From Caulobacter sp. RHG1 (GTDB lineage: Bacteria; Pseudomonadota; Alphaproteobacteria; Caulobacterales; Caulobacteraceae), in NCBI RefSeq assembly GCF_013181195.1, contig NZ_SMZP01000010.1:1-64000 (forward strand): a stretch of DNA of 64,000 bases, given 5' to 3'. Positions 25,414-34,038 of this stretch are shown piece by piece (the first letter of the stretch is position 1; every line of letters begins with the position of its first letter). Under the pieces are notes generated by a model, which saw only the letters and a list, made by a program, of their open reading frames with translations, made no database searches and was not told the origin of the DNA. The position numbers were made by a program, and so were the translations under genes.

Positions 25414-25729
25414 GCGGACCTCCCACAGGGAGATCGCACGCCAGAATTCGCCACCGCTCTCCACAACTCCTAAATAGTCTTAAAACACACACAATGCAAC
25501 TATAGGATATCTGTTTAGCATTATAAAGAACGACGTATTATTTATGCGCAGTCGCGCAATTTTTCTGCGTTATTTTGTTATGTGAATATTTACTAGGCGC
25601 AGCTTCGATAAACTGCCCCTATGGCACGCTGAACCTGTCCGACGGTCGGGCGGCAACCCTGGCGCTTGCGGCTTCCGCTACACCGCCAAGCTTTGTTACA
25701 CCTAGGGTAGATCAGTATGCGTGGGTTGG
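25414..25729. other. AT-rich intergenic region between the GntR and XRE regulators
   Basis: This 316-base divergent gap is much richer in A and T (about 25470-25600) than the rest of the window. It carries the second copy of the candidate GntR motif. It must hold the promoters of both flanking regulators. No gene is visible in it. Confidence 0.6.
25495..25507. promoter_or_regulatory. Second copy of the candidate GntR motif
   Basis: TGCAACTATAGGA matches the motif before the precursor genes (24776-24789) except for one substitution and one missing A. It lies about 82 bases upstream of the GTG start of the GntR gene, fitting autoregulation. Confidence 0.35.
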
Positions 25730-26314
25730 ATGAGCGGTAAGGATCCCGACGACAAGCAGCGCTCGACCCTCTTGTCGCGCGCCCTGCGGGCGGTCCGCGC
25801 CATCCGCAAGGTCAAGCCCCGGGCCCTGGCCGCGGCCCTCGGCCTGTCGTTGCGCGGCTACCAGAATTTCGAGGCCGGCGGCGGCCAGCTCAACATCGAG
25901 CACATCAAGGCCTTCGCCCAGGCCAATGACGCCGACCCGTTCGGCATCCTGGCGGCCGTTCAGATCGGCAGGCCCGAGTTCGCCGCCTGGGTGGCCCAGA
26001 ACAAGGCGATGATCGCGTTCATGATCACCCTGGAAGAGTTCGTCGACAACACGGGCGAGGCCATGGTCCGGCTCGAGACGACGACCTGGGTGTCGGCCTA
26101 TCGCGAGATGTTCAAGGGCCTGTCGGAAAAGGCGCTGGCCGCCAAAGCCCAGGACGAGGCTTGGCTGGCCGAGAACGCCCCGCGGCTTGGCCTGGGCGGC
26201 GCGCTCTCGACCACCGGGCGTCTTGAAAGGGATGAGTCGGCCAGGGATGAACGCGACGAGAGCGGCGAGGACGAGATCGGCGAGACCCCGAATCCTCCAG
26301 GCGAGGGCTCATAA
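25730..26314 (+). CDS. XRE-type helix-turn-helix protein
   Basis: The product is about 194 residues. A Cro/C1-type helix-turn-helix covers about residues 13-65: LLSRALRAVRAIRKVKPRALAAALGLSLRGYQNFEAGGGQLNIEHIKAFAQANDADPF. A helical middle and an acidic, charged tail (ERDESARDERDESGEDE) follow. An in-frame GTG at 25721 could be the start; neither has a clear ribosome site. Its end overlaps the relaxase gene's end by 6 bases. Regulation of transfer genes is a reasonable inference. Confidence 0.8.
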   Translation: MSGKDPDDKQRSTLLSRALRAVRAIRKVKPRALAAALGLSLRGYQNFEAGGGQLNIEHIKAFAQANDADPFGILAAVQIGRPEFAAWVAQNKAMIAFMITLEEFVDNTGEAMVRLETTTWVSAYREMFKGLSEKALAAKAQDEAWLAENAPRLGLGGALSTTGRLERDESARDERDESGEDEIGETPNPPGEGS

Positions 26315-28042
26315 CCCAGGTCCCAGCGAGCGCCCCAAGGACCATCGCATGCCGCCGGGCTCCAGCACCCCGCTGACCCGTCGTCCTAGATGGCCCTCCA
26401 GGGCAGGCCGCCACGGCGCCAACTGGAAGCCAAGACCATCGTCGAGGACGGCGAAGCGCCCCGAAGCCAGATCGACGCGGCGCTGGTAGGCGCCAGCCAC
26501 CGTCTCGCCGGGGAGGACTGATCGGACCGGCCGACCAGTCTCGTGCGCCAGCTTGGCGGCGGCCAGCGCCAGTTCTTCGGCCTGCAGGGTTGCCAGAAGG
26601 GCGGGAACCGGGACCAGGCGGCCCTCGCGCTCCGACGCCAAGCCCCGGCGCACCAGGACGCCCGCCCGCCTGGCCATGGCCTGGGCCGTTTCGCTCGCAA
26701 AGCCGCCGGCGCCGTCGTCGGGGGTGCGCTTTAGAACCTGGCGGTCGAGCCAGGTCGCGCCGTGGGCCTCGACCTGGGCCTCCAGACCAAGGTCGCTGCG
26801 GACGGCCAGGGCCTGGCGCGCGGCGCCGTCGCGGTCGGTGTAGGCGCGCAGTTCGACGATCGCCCCGATCGGCGCGTCGGTGGCCGCGGCGAGATCGGGG
26901 ACGGTGATGTGGTGCTGGCGCCCATCGAGGCCATCGATCAGGACATAGGCCGAACCGGCCAACTCATCTTGCAAGCCGCGTTCGACCAGCCGCCCGGTGA
27001 CCGGAAGAGCCGAGTCCTGGCGGTGGATGACCAGGCGCTCAGGCGTGGGATGGCGGCCGCCGCGGGTCATGGCCTGGTGGTAGGTCTTGATGATGTCGCC
27101 GCGCAGGGCCAGGTCCCGCAGGCGAGACTCGACATCCTGTGCGATCCGCCAGCGGCCCGGTCCTCGGGCCTCGGCCAAGCCTAGCTTTTCGAGATGGGCC
27201 GCGCGCCCCAGGAGCCGCGCCTCGTCCCGGCCGAAGTCGGCGCGGCGGCGCAGGTCGACCAAGCCGTCGCCAGGGTCGGCCGCCGCGACCAGGGTCCGAT
27301 CGAGGCGCGTCCAGCGGTCGGCGGTGACATCGGCGTCGCGGGCAAGGTCGATCTGGCGCTCCGTCCGCGGCCCCAGTTCCAGGGTGGCCAGGTCCTCCGC
27401 CCGCTGGCGCAGGCCGCGGGCGATGTAGTCGCCGGCGATCACCAGGTCCTTGCCGTCGTCGGCGCGCCCGCGGACCAGGACATGGAGGTGGGGGTTGTCG
27501 GTGTTCCAGTGGTCGATAGCTACCCAGTCGAGGCGCGTTCCGAGATCCTGCTCGGCGCGCCCCATGAGGTCGCGGCAGTAGGCGCGCAGGTCGGCCAACT
27601 CGGCGGCGTCCTCGGGCGAGACGATGAAGCGGAAGTGGTGGCGGTCCCCCTCGCAGCGCTCGGCGAAGGCGGCGACGTCGGCGTCCGCCCCGCCCGCGTC
27701 GAACATGCGGGCGGCGGTCTCGTCGTGGGTCACGCCCTCGCGCTGCAGATAGGCGATGTGACGGGCCAAGGGCGCGGCGCGGTAGCGGCCCCCGGACTGG
27801 CGCACGATCCGCGACTTGACCACCACCCGGCGCCCCGCTTCTGCGCCGCTCCTGGCCCTGCCTGCGCCGCGGGCCAGGCGTCCGTCCGACCGCCCGGGTC
27901 CGCCCGCGCGACGGTCTGGCCCGGGGTCGGAAGCTGCTTGCACGGCGCGGCGCACCTGCCCCAGGAAGCAGACCGGCTTAGCCGTGCGATCGCCTCCGAC
28001 CCGGCCTGGGCGCAACAGGAAATCGTCGTCGAATTCGCTCAT
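26309..28042 (-). CDS. VirD2-type relaxase (DUF3363 family)
   Basis: The product is 577 residues from the ATG at 28042 (MSEFDDDFLLRPGR, a start typical of this family). The metal-binding histidine cluster HWNTDNPHLHVLVRG (His178, His185, His187) is the relaxase three-His motif. A large C-terminal DUF3363-type region follows. It would nick the transfer origin and pilot the strand through the trb channel. It is 187 bases downstream of the lytic transglycosylase gene, and the transfer origin may lie in that gap. Confidence 0.88.
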   Translation of the reverse strand: MSEFDDDFLLRPGRVGGDRTAKPVCFLGQVRRAVQAASDPGPDRRAGGPGRSDGRLARGAGRARSGAEAGRRVVVKSRIVRQSGGRYRAAPLARHIAYLQREGVTHDETAARMFDAGGADADVAAFAERCEGDRHHFRFIVSPEDAAELADLRAYCRDLMGRAEQDLGTRLDWVAIDHWNTDNPHLHVLVRGRADDGKDLVIAGDYIARGLRQRAEDLATLELGPRTERQIDLARDADVTADRWTRLDRTLVAAADPGDGLVDLRRRADFGRDEARLLGRAAHLEKLGLAEARGPGRWRIAQDVESRLRDLALRGDIIKTYHQAMTRGGRHPTPERLVIHRQDSALPVTGRLVERGLQDELAGSAYVLIDGLDGRQHHITVPDLAAATDAPIGAIVELRAYTDRDGAARQALAVRSDLGLEAQVEAHGATWLDRQVLKRTPDDGAGGFASETAQAMARRAGVLVRRGLASEREGRLVPVPALLATLQAEELALAAAKLAHETGRPVRSVLPGETVAGAYQRRVDLASGRFAVLDDGLGFQLAPWRPALEGHLGRRVSGVLEPGGMRWSLGRSLGPGL

Positions 28043-28229
28043 GGCCAGGCCGACGGCGCTGCGGCCATTGAAAACACTGGCAAAGGCCTGGGGACCGCCA
28101 GCCGCGCGCAGGTGGCGATGGCGCAGAAACCCCAATCCAACCAACACCTTGCCGCCCGACCGACGGCGCGGCTTTTATCTGGCCATCCCCGCCGACCCCG
28201 CTGGAACCCGCCCCTGTCCGCCATGCCGC

Positions 28230-28829
28230 TCACTGCCCAGCTTCCCGGCGCACCGTGAAGACCCGCTCGCCGCCGCTGGACGCCGGCCCGCCCAACGCCG
28301 TGACGCCGGCCGCACCCAGCCCCTGGGACCAGGCCGGCGGAAAGAGCCCTGCGGCGCGCCAGTCGGGACGGACCGGGCTCGCCGCTCCCTGCATTCCCGA
28401 AAGGCGGGCGACATAGAGGCGCGTCTCCAACGGCAGGGGCCTGCCCGCGAGGCTCGCCTCGTAGCGCGCGGGTCCGGCGTTGTAGGCGGCCAGGAAGCCC
28501 GGTGCGCCGTAGCGGTCGAGAAGCTCGCGCAGGTAGGCCGCGCCCGCGACGATGTTGTCGGCTGGATCGAAGGGATCAGCGCCGAGCCCCAGGCGCGAGC
28601 GCAGGTCCGTCCAGGTGCCTGGCATCAGCTGCATCAGGCCCATGGCGCCGGCCGGCGACACCGCCCCGGTCCGGCCGCCGCTCTCGACGGCGATGACCGC
28701 CTCGATCAGGTCGGCCGGCAGGGCAAAGCGCGCAGCGGCTGCCTCGACGTGGGGCCGCACGCCGTCCTGCGCCCGCGCCGCGCCCGCCGCCAGGACGAAG
28801 ACAGCCAGGGCCAGGCCCAGGCGCCTCAT
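28230..28829 (-). CDS. Lytic transglycosylase of the transfer module
   Basis: The 199-residue product has a signal peptide (LALAVFVLAAGAARAQ). The SLT fold shows catalytic Glu in IEAVIAVESGGRTGAVSPAGAMGLMQLMPGTW and the later AAYNAGPARYE motif. It would open the peptidoglycan for the mating channel. The ATG overlaps the stop of the TraF-type peptidase by 4 bases. Confidence 0.92.
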   Translation of the reverse strand: MRRLGLALAVFVLAAGAARAQDGVRPHVEAAAARFALPADLIEAVIAVESGGRTGAVSPAGAMGLMQLMPGTWTDLRSRLGLGADPFDPADNIVAGAAYLRELLDRYGAPGFLAAYNAGPARYEASLAGRPLPLETRLYVARLSGMQGAASPVRPDWRAAGLFPPAWSQGLGAAGVTALGGPASSGGERVFTVRREAGQ

Positions 28830-29329
28830 CGCGCCGGCTCGGGGCTTGCGACCAGGAGCGGCCGGGCGCGGGCCAGGACCTGCGCCTGCCCGGTCGGCCC
28901 GAAGTAGCGCCCGTCCAGACTGCCGGGCGCCGGGGCGAGCAGCAGGATCTCGCCAGGTCCCAACAGCCGGCAGCCGCTCCAGGCCGGCAGGGCCCGGCCA
29001 TGGGCGTCGACGTCCAGAGCCCGCGCGGCCAGGCGGCCGTCGATGCGGAGCTCGCGGCCCGCGAGGCAGACCGACTGCCCCGCGACGGCGCCCACGGGCT
29101 TGATCAGGGGCACGCCGCGTGGCAGCCAGCCGCCCTCGTCGAGGAAGGCGGCCAGCGCCGGGTCCGGGCGCACGACGAGCAGGTCGCCGACATGGGCGCG
29201 GCCGGGCGGCGAAAGACCGTAGAGGCCCACGGGCACGCTGGCGGTCGTGTTGAGCAGCAGGCGCGGGGTCGGCGCCGCGGCGAGCGCCAGGCAGGCGACT
29301 CCCCCGGCGACGAGGACGGCGCGCCTCAT
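28826..29329 (-). CDS. traF: TraF-type signal peptidase (S26 family)
   Basis: The 167-residue product has an N-terminal membrane segment. The S26 serine is in NTTASVPVGLYGL (about Ser31) and the general-base lysine in PLIKPVGAVAGQSVC (about Lys77). A late DGRYFGPTGQAQVLARARPL motif matches conjugative TraF proteases, which mature pilin in related systems. It overlaps its neighbours by 4 bases on both sides. Confidence 0.92.
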   Translation of the reverse strand: MRRAVLVAGGVACLALAAAPTPRLLLNTTASVPVGLYGLSPPGRAHVGDLLVVRPDPALAAFLDEGGWLPRGVPLIKPVGAVAGQSVCLAGRELRIDGRLAARALDVDAHGRALPAWSGCRLLGPGEILLLAPAPGSLDGRYFGPTGQAQVLARARPLLVASPEPAR

Positions 29330-29796
29330 GGCCCCACCTTCTGGCGCAAGCGCCAGGCGCGATGGCGGCGGGCGTCGTAGGCGCGGGGCGCCAGGCCAGC
29401 GCAAAGGCGGTTGTGCACATGGCGCCAGTGGTCGGGCGCGATGGCGTGGGGCGCAAAGCCCGCCGCCTCGATCGCGTCGATCACCGCCAGGCCGCGTTGC
29501 ACCCGCGTCCAGCCCTCGACCAGGACCAGGGCCTGCGCGCCGGAGCGCACGCCCGGCAGGGTGATGCAGGCCTCGCCCGCCCCCGGCGCCCGGATGACCT
29601 CCAGCGCCGATGTGGTCGTGCCGTACGGGCCGCCCGTCCAGCGCACCCGGGCCAGCACCGCGCCGGGACAGAAGACCAGGGTGCGGCGCCGCCGATCGCG
29701 CAGGATCTCCTCGCGCGGCTGGCCAAAGCGCAGCCACTCCTCGACCCGCCCGCGCCACCAGGTGATGTCGACCTCGGTTTCGACAGCCCCCGTCAT
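29326..29796 (-). CDS. DUF2840-domain protein
   Basis: The 156-residue product matches the conserved DUF2840 protein of alphaproteobacterial mobile elements: VDITWWRGRVEEWLRFG, VFCPGAVLARVRWTGGPYGT, LVLVEGWTRVQRGLAVID and the C-terminal HNRLCAGLAPRAYDARRHRAWRLRQKV. The biochemical role is unknown. It lies between traF and the small gene, with 4-base overlaps. Confidence 0.85.
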   Translation of the reverse strand: MTGAVETEVDITWWRGRVEEWLRFGQPREEILRDRRRRTLVFCPGAVLARVRWTGGPYGTTTSALEVIRAPGAGEACITLPGVRSGAQALVLVEGWTRVQRGLAVIDAIEAAGFAPHAIAPDHWRHVHNRLCAGLAPRAYDARRHRAWRLRQKVGP

Positions 29797-30020
29797 ACGC
29801 GCGCCTCCGGGAATTCCCGGCCGAGGAGCTCGCGGAGCATGTCGGCCACGGTCTGGCCGCGCGCGAAGGCCGCGATCTTGATCCGCCCGCGGCAGGCGGG
29901 CGTGACGTCGATGGTCAGGCGGGCGGTGAACGGGCTTGGCCGGGCGCCTGGCCGATCGGCCTCTTCCTGGACCCAGGCCTCGGCGCCAGGCGGACGGGCG
30001 GCGAAGGGTTTGCCGCTCAT
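29793..30020 (-). CDS. Small ribbon-helix-helix-like protein
   Basis: The 75-residue product has a C-terminal segment TARLTIDVTPACRGRIKIAAFARGQTVADMLRELLGREF that fits a ribbon-helix-helix DNA-binding unit. It follows parA with a 4-base overlap. In this place a small DNA-binding partner of ParA, or a regulator of transfer, is expected; neither is proven. Confidence 0.72.
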   Translation of the reverse strand: MSGKPFAARPPGAEAWVQEEADRPGARPSPFTARLTIDVTPACRGRIKIAAFARGQTVADMLRELLGREFPEARV

Positions 30021-30655
30021 CGCCCCAGCGCCTCGATCTCGGCCGCGACGGCGGCCACCTCGGCGGCGGCGGGCCCGTCGGGATCGAGTTCGCCGGCGAC
30101 ACGGCCGGCGGCCATCGCCTGAGCGAACAGCACCCGCTGGCCAATCGTGCCGCGTAGGGCGCCGGTGTCCTGCAGGGCCAGGGCGTCCTTGGTCTCCCGG
30201 GCGATCACCGTGCGGGCGGCGCACCGGTTGAGCAGGAAACGGGCGCGCAGGTCCGGCCGGTAGACGCGGGCTTCGCTGAGCAGCCGCAGCATCTCGGCCG
30301 ACGCCCAGCCGTCGAGCGGCGAGGGCTGTACCGGAATGACCACGAGGTCGGCGGCCAGGAGCGCCGAGCGCAGCAGAGACGCCACGCGCGGCGGGCCATC
30401 GATAATGACGTGGTCGGCGGCGCGCGCCAAGTCGGGCGCTTCGTGGTGGAGGGTGTCGCGCGGCAGGCCCACCACCGCGAACGCGCGGCCATGGCCAGCG
30501 TGGCTGCGCGCCTGCGCCCAGTCGAGGGCCGAACCTTGCGGATCGGCGTCGACGAGCGTCACGCGCCGCCCCTGGGCGGCCCAGCAGGCGGCGAGGTTGA
30601 GGGCCAGGGTGGTCTTGCCGACCCCGCCCTTCTGGTTGAGGAGCGCCAGGATCAA
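30017..30655 (-). CDS. parA: ParA-family partition ATPase
   Basis: The 212-residue product has the deviant Walker A KGGVGKTT (residues 9-16), DADPQGSALDWAQ and VIIDGPPRV. It is a short ParA typical of small plasmids and integrative elements. It overlaps the replication gene upstream and the small DNA-binding gene downstream by 4 bases. It would help stable inheritance of the circular form. Confidence 0.93.
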   Translation of the reverse strand: MILALLNQKGGVGKTTLALNLAACWAAQGRRVTLVDADPQGSALDWAQARSHAGHGRAFAVVGLPRDTLHHEAPDLARAADHVIIDGPPRVASLLRSALLAADLVVIPVQPSPLDGWASAEMLRLLSEARVYRPDLRARFLLNRCAARTVIARETKDALALQDTGALRGTIGQRVLFAQAMAAGRVAGELDPDGPAAAEVAAVAAEIEALGR

Positions 30656-31701
30656 CGGCCCGCCTCCGGCCCGGGCAGGCCCGCGCCCAGGACGGCGGCC
30701 GCCAAGAGGTTAGAATCGGGGTTAGAGTCCAAGTTAGGCGTGGCGCAAGCCGTTGCAGGACAAGGTCTTTCGAGCGTTCCGTGCGCCTGATCTCCCGATA
30801 GCGCTGCGCCCGATGTCACGATAGCCGGTGCGCCTGATATCCCGTGCCCCTCCACAGGCCGGTCGAGCGCGATCTCGACGACCAGAGGCAGGATCCGCAG
30901 GCGCTCTTTCCCCTGCGCGCGCTCCAACATCAGGCGGTAGCCCGGCAACGGCTGACGGCGAACGATACGGCGGATGTCGAGAGCGAAGTCGGAGGGGCGG
31001 GCCAGGCTGCCGGACTTGTGGTGGAGGTGAGCCAGCTCGAACACCCAGCCGCCCACCTGGCGGCCCGCGTGCTTGCGCGCCACGCGGTAGAGCCAGCGCT
31101 CGATCCCGCCGGTCAGCCGGAAATAGTGCGGGTCGATGCTCAGGACGAGCGAGCGGTCGACGACGCCGCGATAGAACCAGTCGGGCAGGACGATCTCGAC
31201 GCCCTCGACCCGGCCGGCGCGGCTGCTGCGTTCCTCCCACTCGTTGATCCATGAGAACTGCTGGCCGCGCCAGTGTTCGCCCTGCCGAATGGTGGTCGCC
31301 ACGACCGTCGACTGCAGCCGGCGTAAGGCGGCCTTGAAGAGGCGATACTCGGTCGCGCCGGTCGCACGGCCGACGCCGGTCAGGAGCTGGAAGGGCGTGA
31401 AGCGCAGCCGGCGCGAGGTGCGAAGGCCGCGATCCTCCGCCTCGACGATCTGCGAGGCGGCCCAGATCAGCACGTCGGCGTCCCAGATGGTGGCCATGCC
31501 GTGTTCGGGCAGGCCGTGGACGCAGACCTCGATCCCGCCGGCCCGATAGAGGATGGGGCTCACGCGGCGCGACTTCGACAGCGAGAAGAACGGCCGCTCC
31601 ATGAGGTCGCGCTGGTCGCGGGGCCGCGCGTCCCCGGCGACGACGATGAAGGGATCGAGCCGCCCGTCAGCCTGGGGGTCGAACAGAGGGGTCTTGGCCA
31701 T
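30652..31701 (-). CDS. repA: Replication initiator protein A
   Basis: The 349-residue product matches the RPA family of alphaproteobacterial elements: RDLMERPFFSLSKSRRVSPILYRAGGIEVCVHGLPEHGMATIWDADVLIWAASQI, then RRLRFTPFQLLTGVGRATGATEYRLFKAALRRLQSTVVATTI. It is thought to start replication of the excised element. It lies 2 bases downstream of the HTH gene and overlaps parA by 4 bases. Confidence 0.9.
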   Translation of the reverse strand: MAKTPLFDPQADGRLDPFIVVAGDARPRDQRDLMERPFFSLSKSRRVSPILYRAGGIEVCVHGLPEHGMATIWDADVLIWAASQIVEAEDRGLRTSRRLRFTPFQLLTGVGRATGATEYRLFKAALRRLQSTVVATTIRQGEHWRGQQFSWINEWEERSSRAGRVEGVEIVLPDWFYRGVVDRSLVLSIDPHYFRLTGGIERWLYRVARKHAGRQVGGWVFELAHLHHKSGSLARPSDFALDIRRIVRRQPLPGYRLMLERAQGKERLRILPLVVEIALDRPVEGHGISGAPAIVTSGAALSGDQAHGTLERPCPATACATPNLDSNPDSNLLAAAVLGAGLPGPEAGR

Positions 31702-31703
31702 GG

Positions 31704-31976
31704 TCAGGCCTGGTCCGCGAGGGGCGCGAGCGGATGGCGCTTGGCCGGCAGGACCTCGCCGACGCCGGTATCGGTCGTGGAGACCCGCGCGCCGCGATCG
31801 GCCCAGGCCTGCAGGTCGTCGATGGCGTAGAGGACCCGCCCACCCAGCTTCCGGTAAGCCGGGCCGGTCCCGTAGGTCCGGTGCTTCTCGAGGGTGCGGT
31901 GCGACAGGCCCAGATAGGCGGCGGCCTGCTGGGTGCGCACGAAGCGTGGCACGCCCGGGATCGGCGAGGCGGGCAT
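31704..31976 (-). CDS. AlpA/excisionase-type helix-turn-helix protein
   Basis: The 90-residue product has a MerR-like winged helix unit at about residues 11-60: FVRTQQAAAYLGLSHRTLEKHRTYGTGPAYRKLGGRVLYAIDDLQAWADR. Such HTH_17 proteins act as excisionases or transcription factors. It heads the repA-parA-traF chain and has a good chance of controlling it. Confidence 0.88.
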   Translation of the reverse strand: MPASPIPGVPRFVRTQQAAAYLGLSHRTLEKHRTYGTGPAYRKLGGRVLYAIDDLQAWADRGARVSTTDTGVGEVLPAKRHPLAPLADQA

Positions 31977-32175
31977 TGGCGGTCTCCCTGGTCTTGAGGC
32001 GCGGGACCGGATGGCCGTGCGCGGACCAGGGGAAGCTGGCGAAGCCGCGGCCGGGCCAGGGAGTGCGAAGGCGGCGGCCTGAGAAACGCCCCCCGGGCCG
32101 AGGGCCGCTTCAAGGTGGGTATGCCCGCATTGGCGCCCGGTCGGTACGGGCGAGCCCACGCCCGCCGGAAGCCCA

Positions 32176-32205
32176 TGTCCGAAATATGCCTACAAATTTC
32201 GGACA
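32176..32205. promoter_or_regulatory. Operator-like perfect inverted repeat upstream of the HTH-repA operon
   Basis: Ten-base arms TGTCCGAAAT and ATTTCGGACA are separated by exactly ten bases, giving two half-sites two helical turns apart. It lies about 200 bases upstream of the HTH gene and just after the end of the DUF2285 gene. It is AT-rich relative to its surroundings and has no T-tract in either direction, so it looks more like a protein-binding site than a terminator. Confidence 0.5.
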
Positions 32206-32217
32206 GCTCGGCCGTCC

Positions 32218-32980
32218 CTATCGGTCGCCCAAAACCCTTGCCGCGCCCAGCAGGGACAGGTAGCCGCCCTGGGCCATCGCCCCGCCATCGCGCACCAGCC
32301 TCAGGGTCGCGTCGCGTATCGATGAGGTCTTCCAGGGCTCGGCCGCGACGCGAGCAGCGCCGAACAGGACAGAGGCGATCTCGCGATAGACCGCGCCGCT
32401 GGCGCGGGCGTCGAGCGCCCGCAGCATGGCGGCCATCCGCCGTCGACGCTGGCGCGTGATCGGATCGGGCGGCGGTTTGCGGCCTTCGAGATGGCGCGCC
32501 AGCCGGTCCAGGGCGCGAAGGCGGGCGGGCGTCGCCGCGTCGAGCGGGACGACTGCTTCCAGGGGGCGACGCGGATCGGGATGCTCGCCGCGCAGGGCCA
32601 GGCGGATCTGCTGGCCGTGTCCAGACGACCAGCGCGCGCGTCCTGCCGCGTCGAGGTCGGTCGCCAGGAGGCGCCACCCTGGGGTCGCGCCCGAGGCGAC
32701 GGCATCATGAGAGGTTGCCTGCAGTTCGATCAGTTCGGCGTCGACTTCGGGACGCCACCACACCTGCGCGCGGTCGGCTTCAAGCGATGGATCGACGGGG
32801 AAATCGCAGCCCCCAGCGTGCGTCGAGACGCTGGGCGTCTCGCCCACGGCTCGCGGTCTGGAAGTCGTTCTGATAATCTGGGTTGCGACGAAGATATTCC
32901 CAGGCCAGATCCGCCCCGGACAGGTTGTCGACGTAGCCATAGGCTTCAGCGGACCGCCACCGAGAGGTGTCTGGCGACAT
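32218..32980 (-). pseudogene. DUF2285 (RovC-like) regulator split by a frameshift
   Basis: The 5' frame encodes a short regulatory N-terminus (MSPDTSRWRSAEAYGYVDNL...GADLAWEYLRRNPDYQNDF) and ends at 32780. The downstream frame encodes FPVDPSLEADRAQVWW and a DUF2285-type DNA-binding domain to 32218. Reading through requires skipping one base at the TTTCCCC run around 32801-32807, which restores RWGLRFPVDP. This is either a one-base insertion in the C run, a sequencing error, or a +1 frameshift site. The intact protein would be a DNA-binding regulator. Confidence 0.75.
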
Positions 32981-33073
32981 GAGAACCTCCGACGAAGCTC
33001 ACCCTAGATTGAGCTGACGGTCGGTTCTTTCCGTGCACGGACGCGGCGGGAAGCATCGGTCCCGCGATCGCCC

Positions 33074-33090
33074 GATGCCGTGGCGGCATC
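33074..33090. repeat. Short hairpin at the end of the 88-residue protein gene
   Basis: The stem is GATGCCG and CGGCATC with a three-base loop, followed by ACCC. A related shorter hairpin (GATGC ... GCATC, also followed by ACCC) lies at 33427-33443, 3' of the DUF736 gene. They may be weak terminators. Confidence 0.35.
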
Positions 33091-33355
33091 ACCCTTGGGA
33101 TCTTCCCTTCAAGAGATGCTTGTAGCCGGCGCGGGCCATCCAGCGGGCGCGGTCGAGGTGAATGTCGTGGATGCGGCGGGCCCGTCCAGGGTCGACCGCT
33201 ACGTCGAGCTCCAGGATGATGGCCGCCGCCTCGCGCCAGTCGGCGTGGGCGGCGGCGGCGTCCAGCAGGCGCAGATAGACCAGCAGGTGGGCCTGGTCGT
33301 AGGGCGTGACTTCTGGGTCGTCGATCGGCGTGTCGCGCAGGTCGCCGTGGCTCAT
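33089..33355 (-). CDS. Small conserved-looking hypothetical protein
   Basis: The 88-residue product is acidic and helical (MSHGDLRDTPIDDPEVTPYD, YLRLLDAAAAHADWREAAAIILELD). I do not recognise the family. It sits between the DUF2285 and DUF736 genes of the backbone on the same strand, where short conserved proteins are common. Its stop codon lies within a 7-base-stem hairpin (33074-33090). Confidence 0.65.
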   Translation of the reverse strand: MSHGDLRDTPIDDPEVTPYDQAHLLVYLRLLDAAAAHADWREAAAIILELDVAVDPGRARRIHDIHLDRARWMARAGYKHLLKGRSQG

Positions 33356-33468
33356 GGTGTTCCTCCCCCGCCGGAGATCCTAGAGGATCGCGCGGGTCGG
33401 GGGGCGACGTCGAAGACGGATCGGGCGATGCGTTCGTGGCATCACCCCTCGCGCCTCCAAGCGCTCGG

Positions 33469-33831
33469 TCAGGTCGGTGGGCGCGGCCTGGTGTCGTCGG
33501 CCGGCTTGTCGCCCGCGCGCTCCGGCGCCCGATCGGCCTTCTGGCGGATCCAGACCAGAGGATGGGGCTCCTCGCCCGCCATCAGCCGGGCGTTGACCGG
33601 TTCGGACCAGGTCGGGTCGTCGAGCTCTACGTTGAGGATCGCGCCGCTGGCCGGGTCGAGCGGGCGCCAGGCCGCGCCGCATTCGTTGTCGCCGACGTAG
33701 GCCCGGAAGGCCGGGGCGCGGGGCGAGAGCCGATCGATCGGCACGAGCCTCACGGCCGCGTCGATCTGCAGGGTGGAAAGGCGGCCGACGAAGGTTTGGC
33801 CGTCGCGCCGGAAGTAGCCGATGGTGGTCAT
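33469..33831 (-). CDS. DUF736 protein (long form)
   Basis: The 120-residue product begins MTTIGYFRRDGQTFVGRLST and contains APAFRAYVGDNECGAAWRPLD and VELDDPTWSEPVNARLM, the DUF736 pattern. An unusual charged C-terminal extension follows (about 20 residues). DUF736 genes are standard passengers of alphaproteobacterial conjugative elements with no settled function. The start is supported by AAAGGAGGC. Confidence 0.88.
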   Translation of the reverse strand: MTTIGYFRRDGQTFVGRLSTLQIDAAVRLVPIDRLSPRAPAFRAYVGDNECGAAWRPLDPASGAILNVELDDPTWSEPVNARLMAGEEPHPLVWIRQKADRAPERAGDKPADDTRPRPPT

Positions 33832-34038
33832 GGAGCCTCCTTTGGGCGGGGTGCGGCGACGCGGGGGCCAGGTGGGGGAGGCGCGCGCCGCCGCTGCGTT
33901 CCGGTAGGGAGCGCAAGGCCGCCCGAGCGGATCGGACGACACTGCGACGATGTTGGCCGCGCGGCCGGACCTCAAGGGGCTCGCCATCCGCGTGCGGCAA
34001 AGACAGGCGCTGGCGCGCCCTGGCGAAGACGCGCCGGC

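Noticed and set aside
25545..25564. Terminator-like hairpin TGCGC-AGTC-GCGCA followed by five T residues.
   Set aside because: The stem is only five bases and no gene ends just before it on the plus strand; it is probably chance in an AT-rich promoter region.
28043..28229. Possible transfer origin upstream of the relaxase gene.
   Set aside because: The position is right, but I could find no convincing inverted repeat next to a nick-like site, so no feature was called.
27194..28258. A 354-codon plus-strand frame over the relaxase gene.
   Set aside because: It is the complement of the relaxase three-His region, and its product is low-complexity Arg/Gly/Val without motifs.
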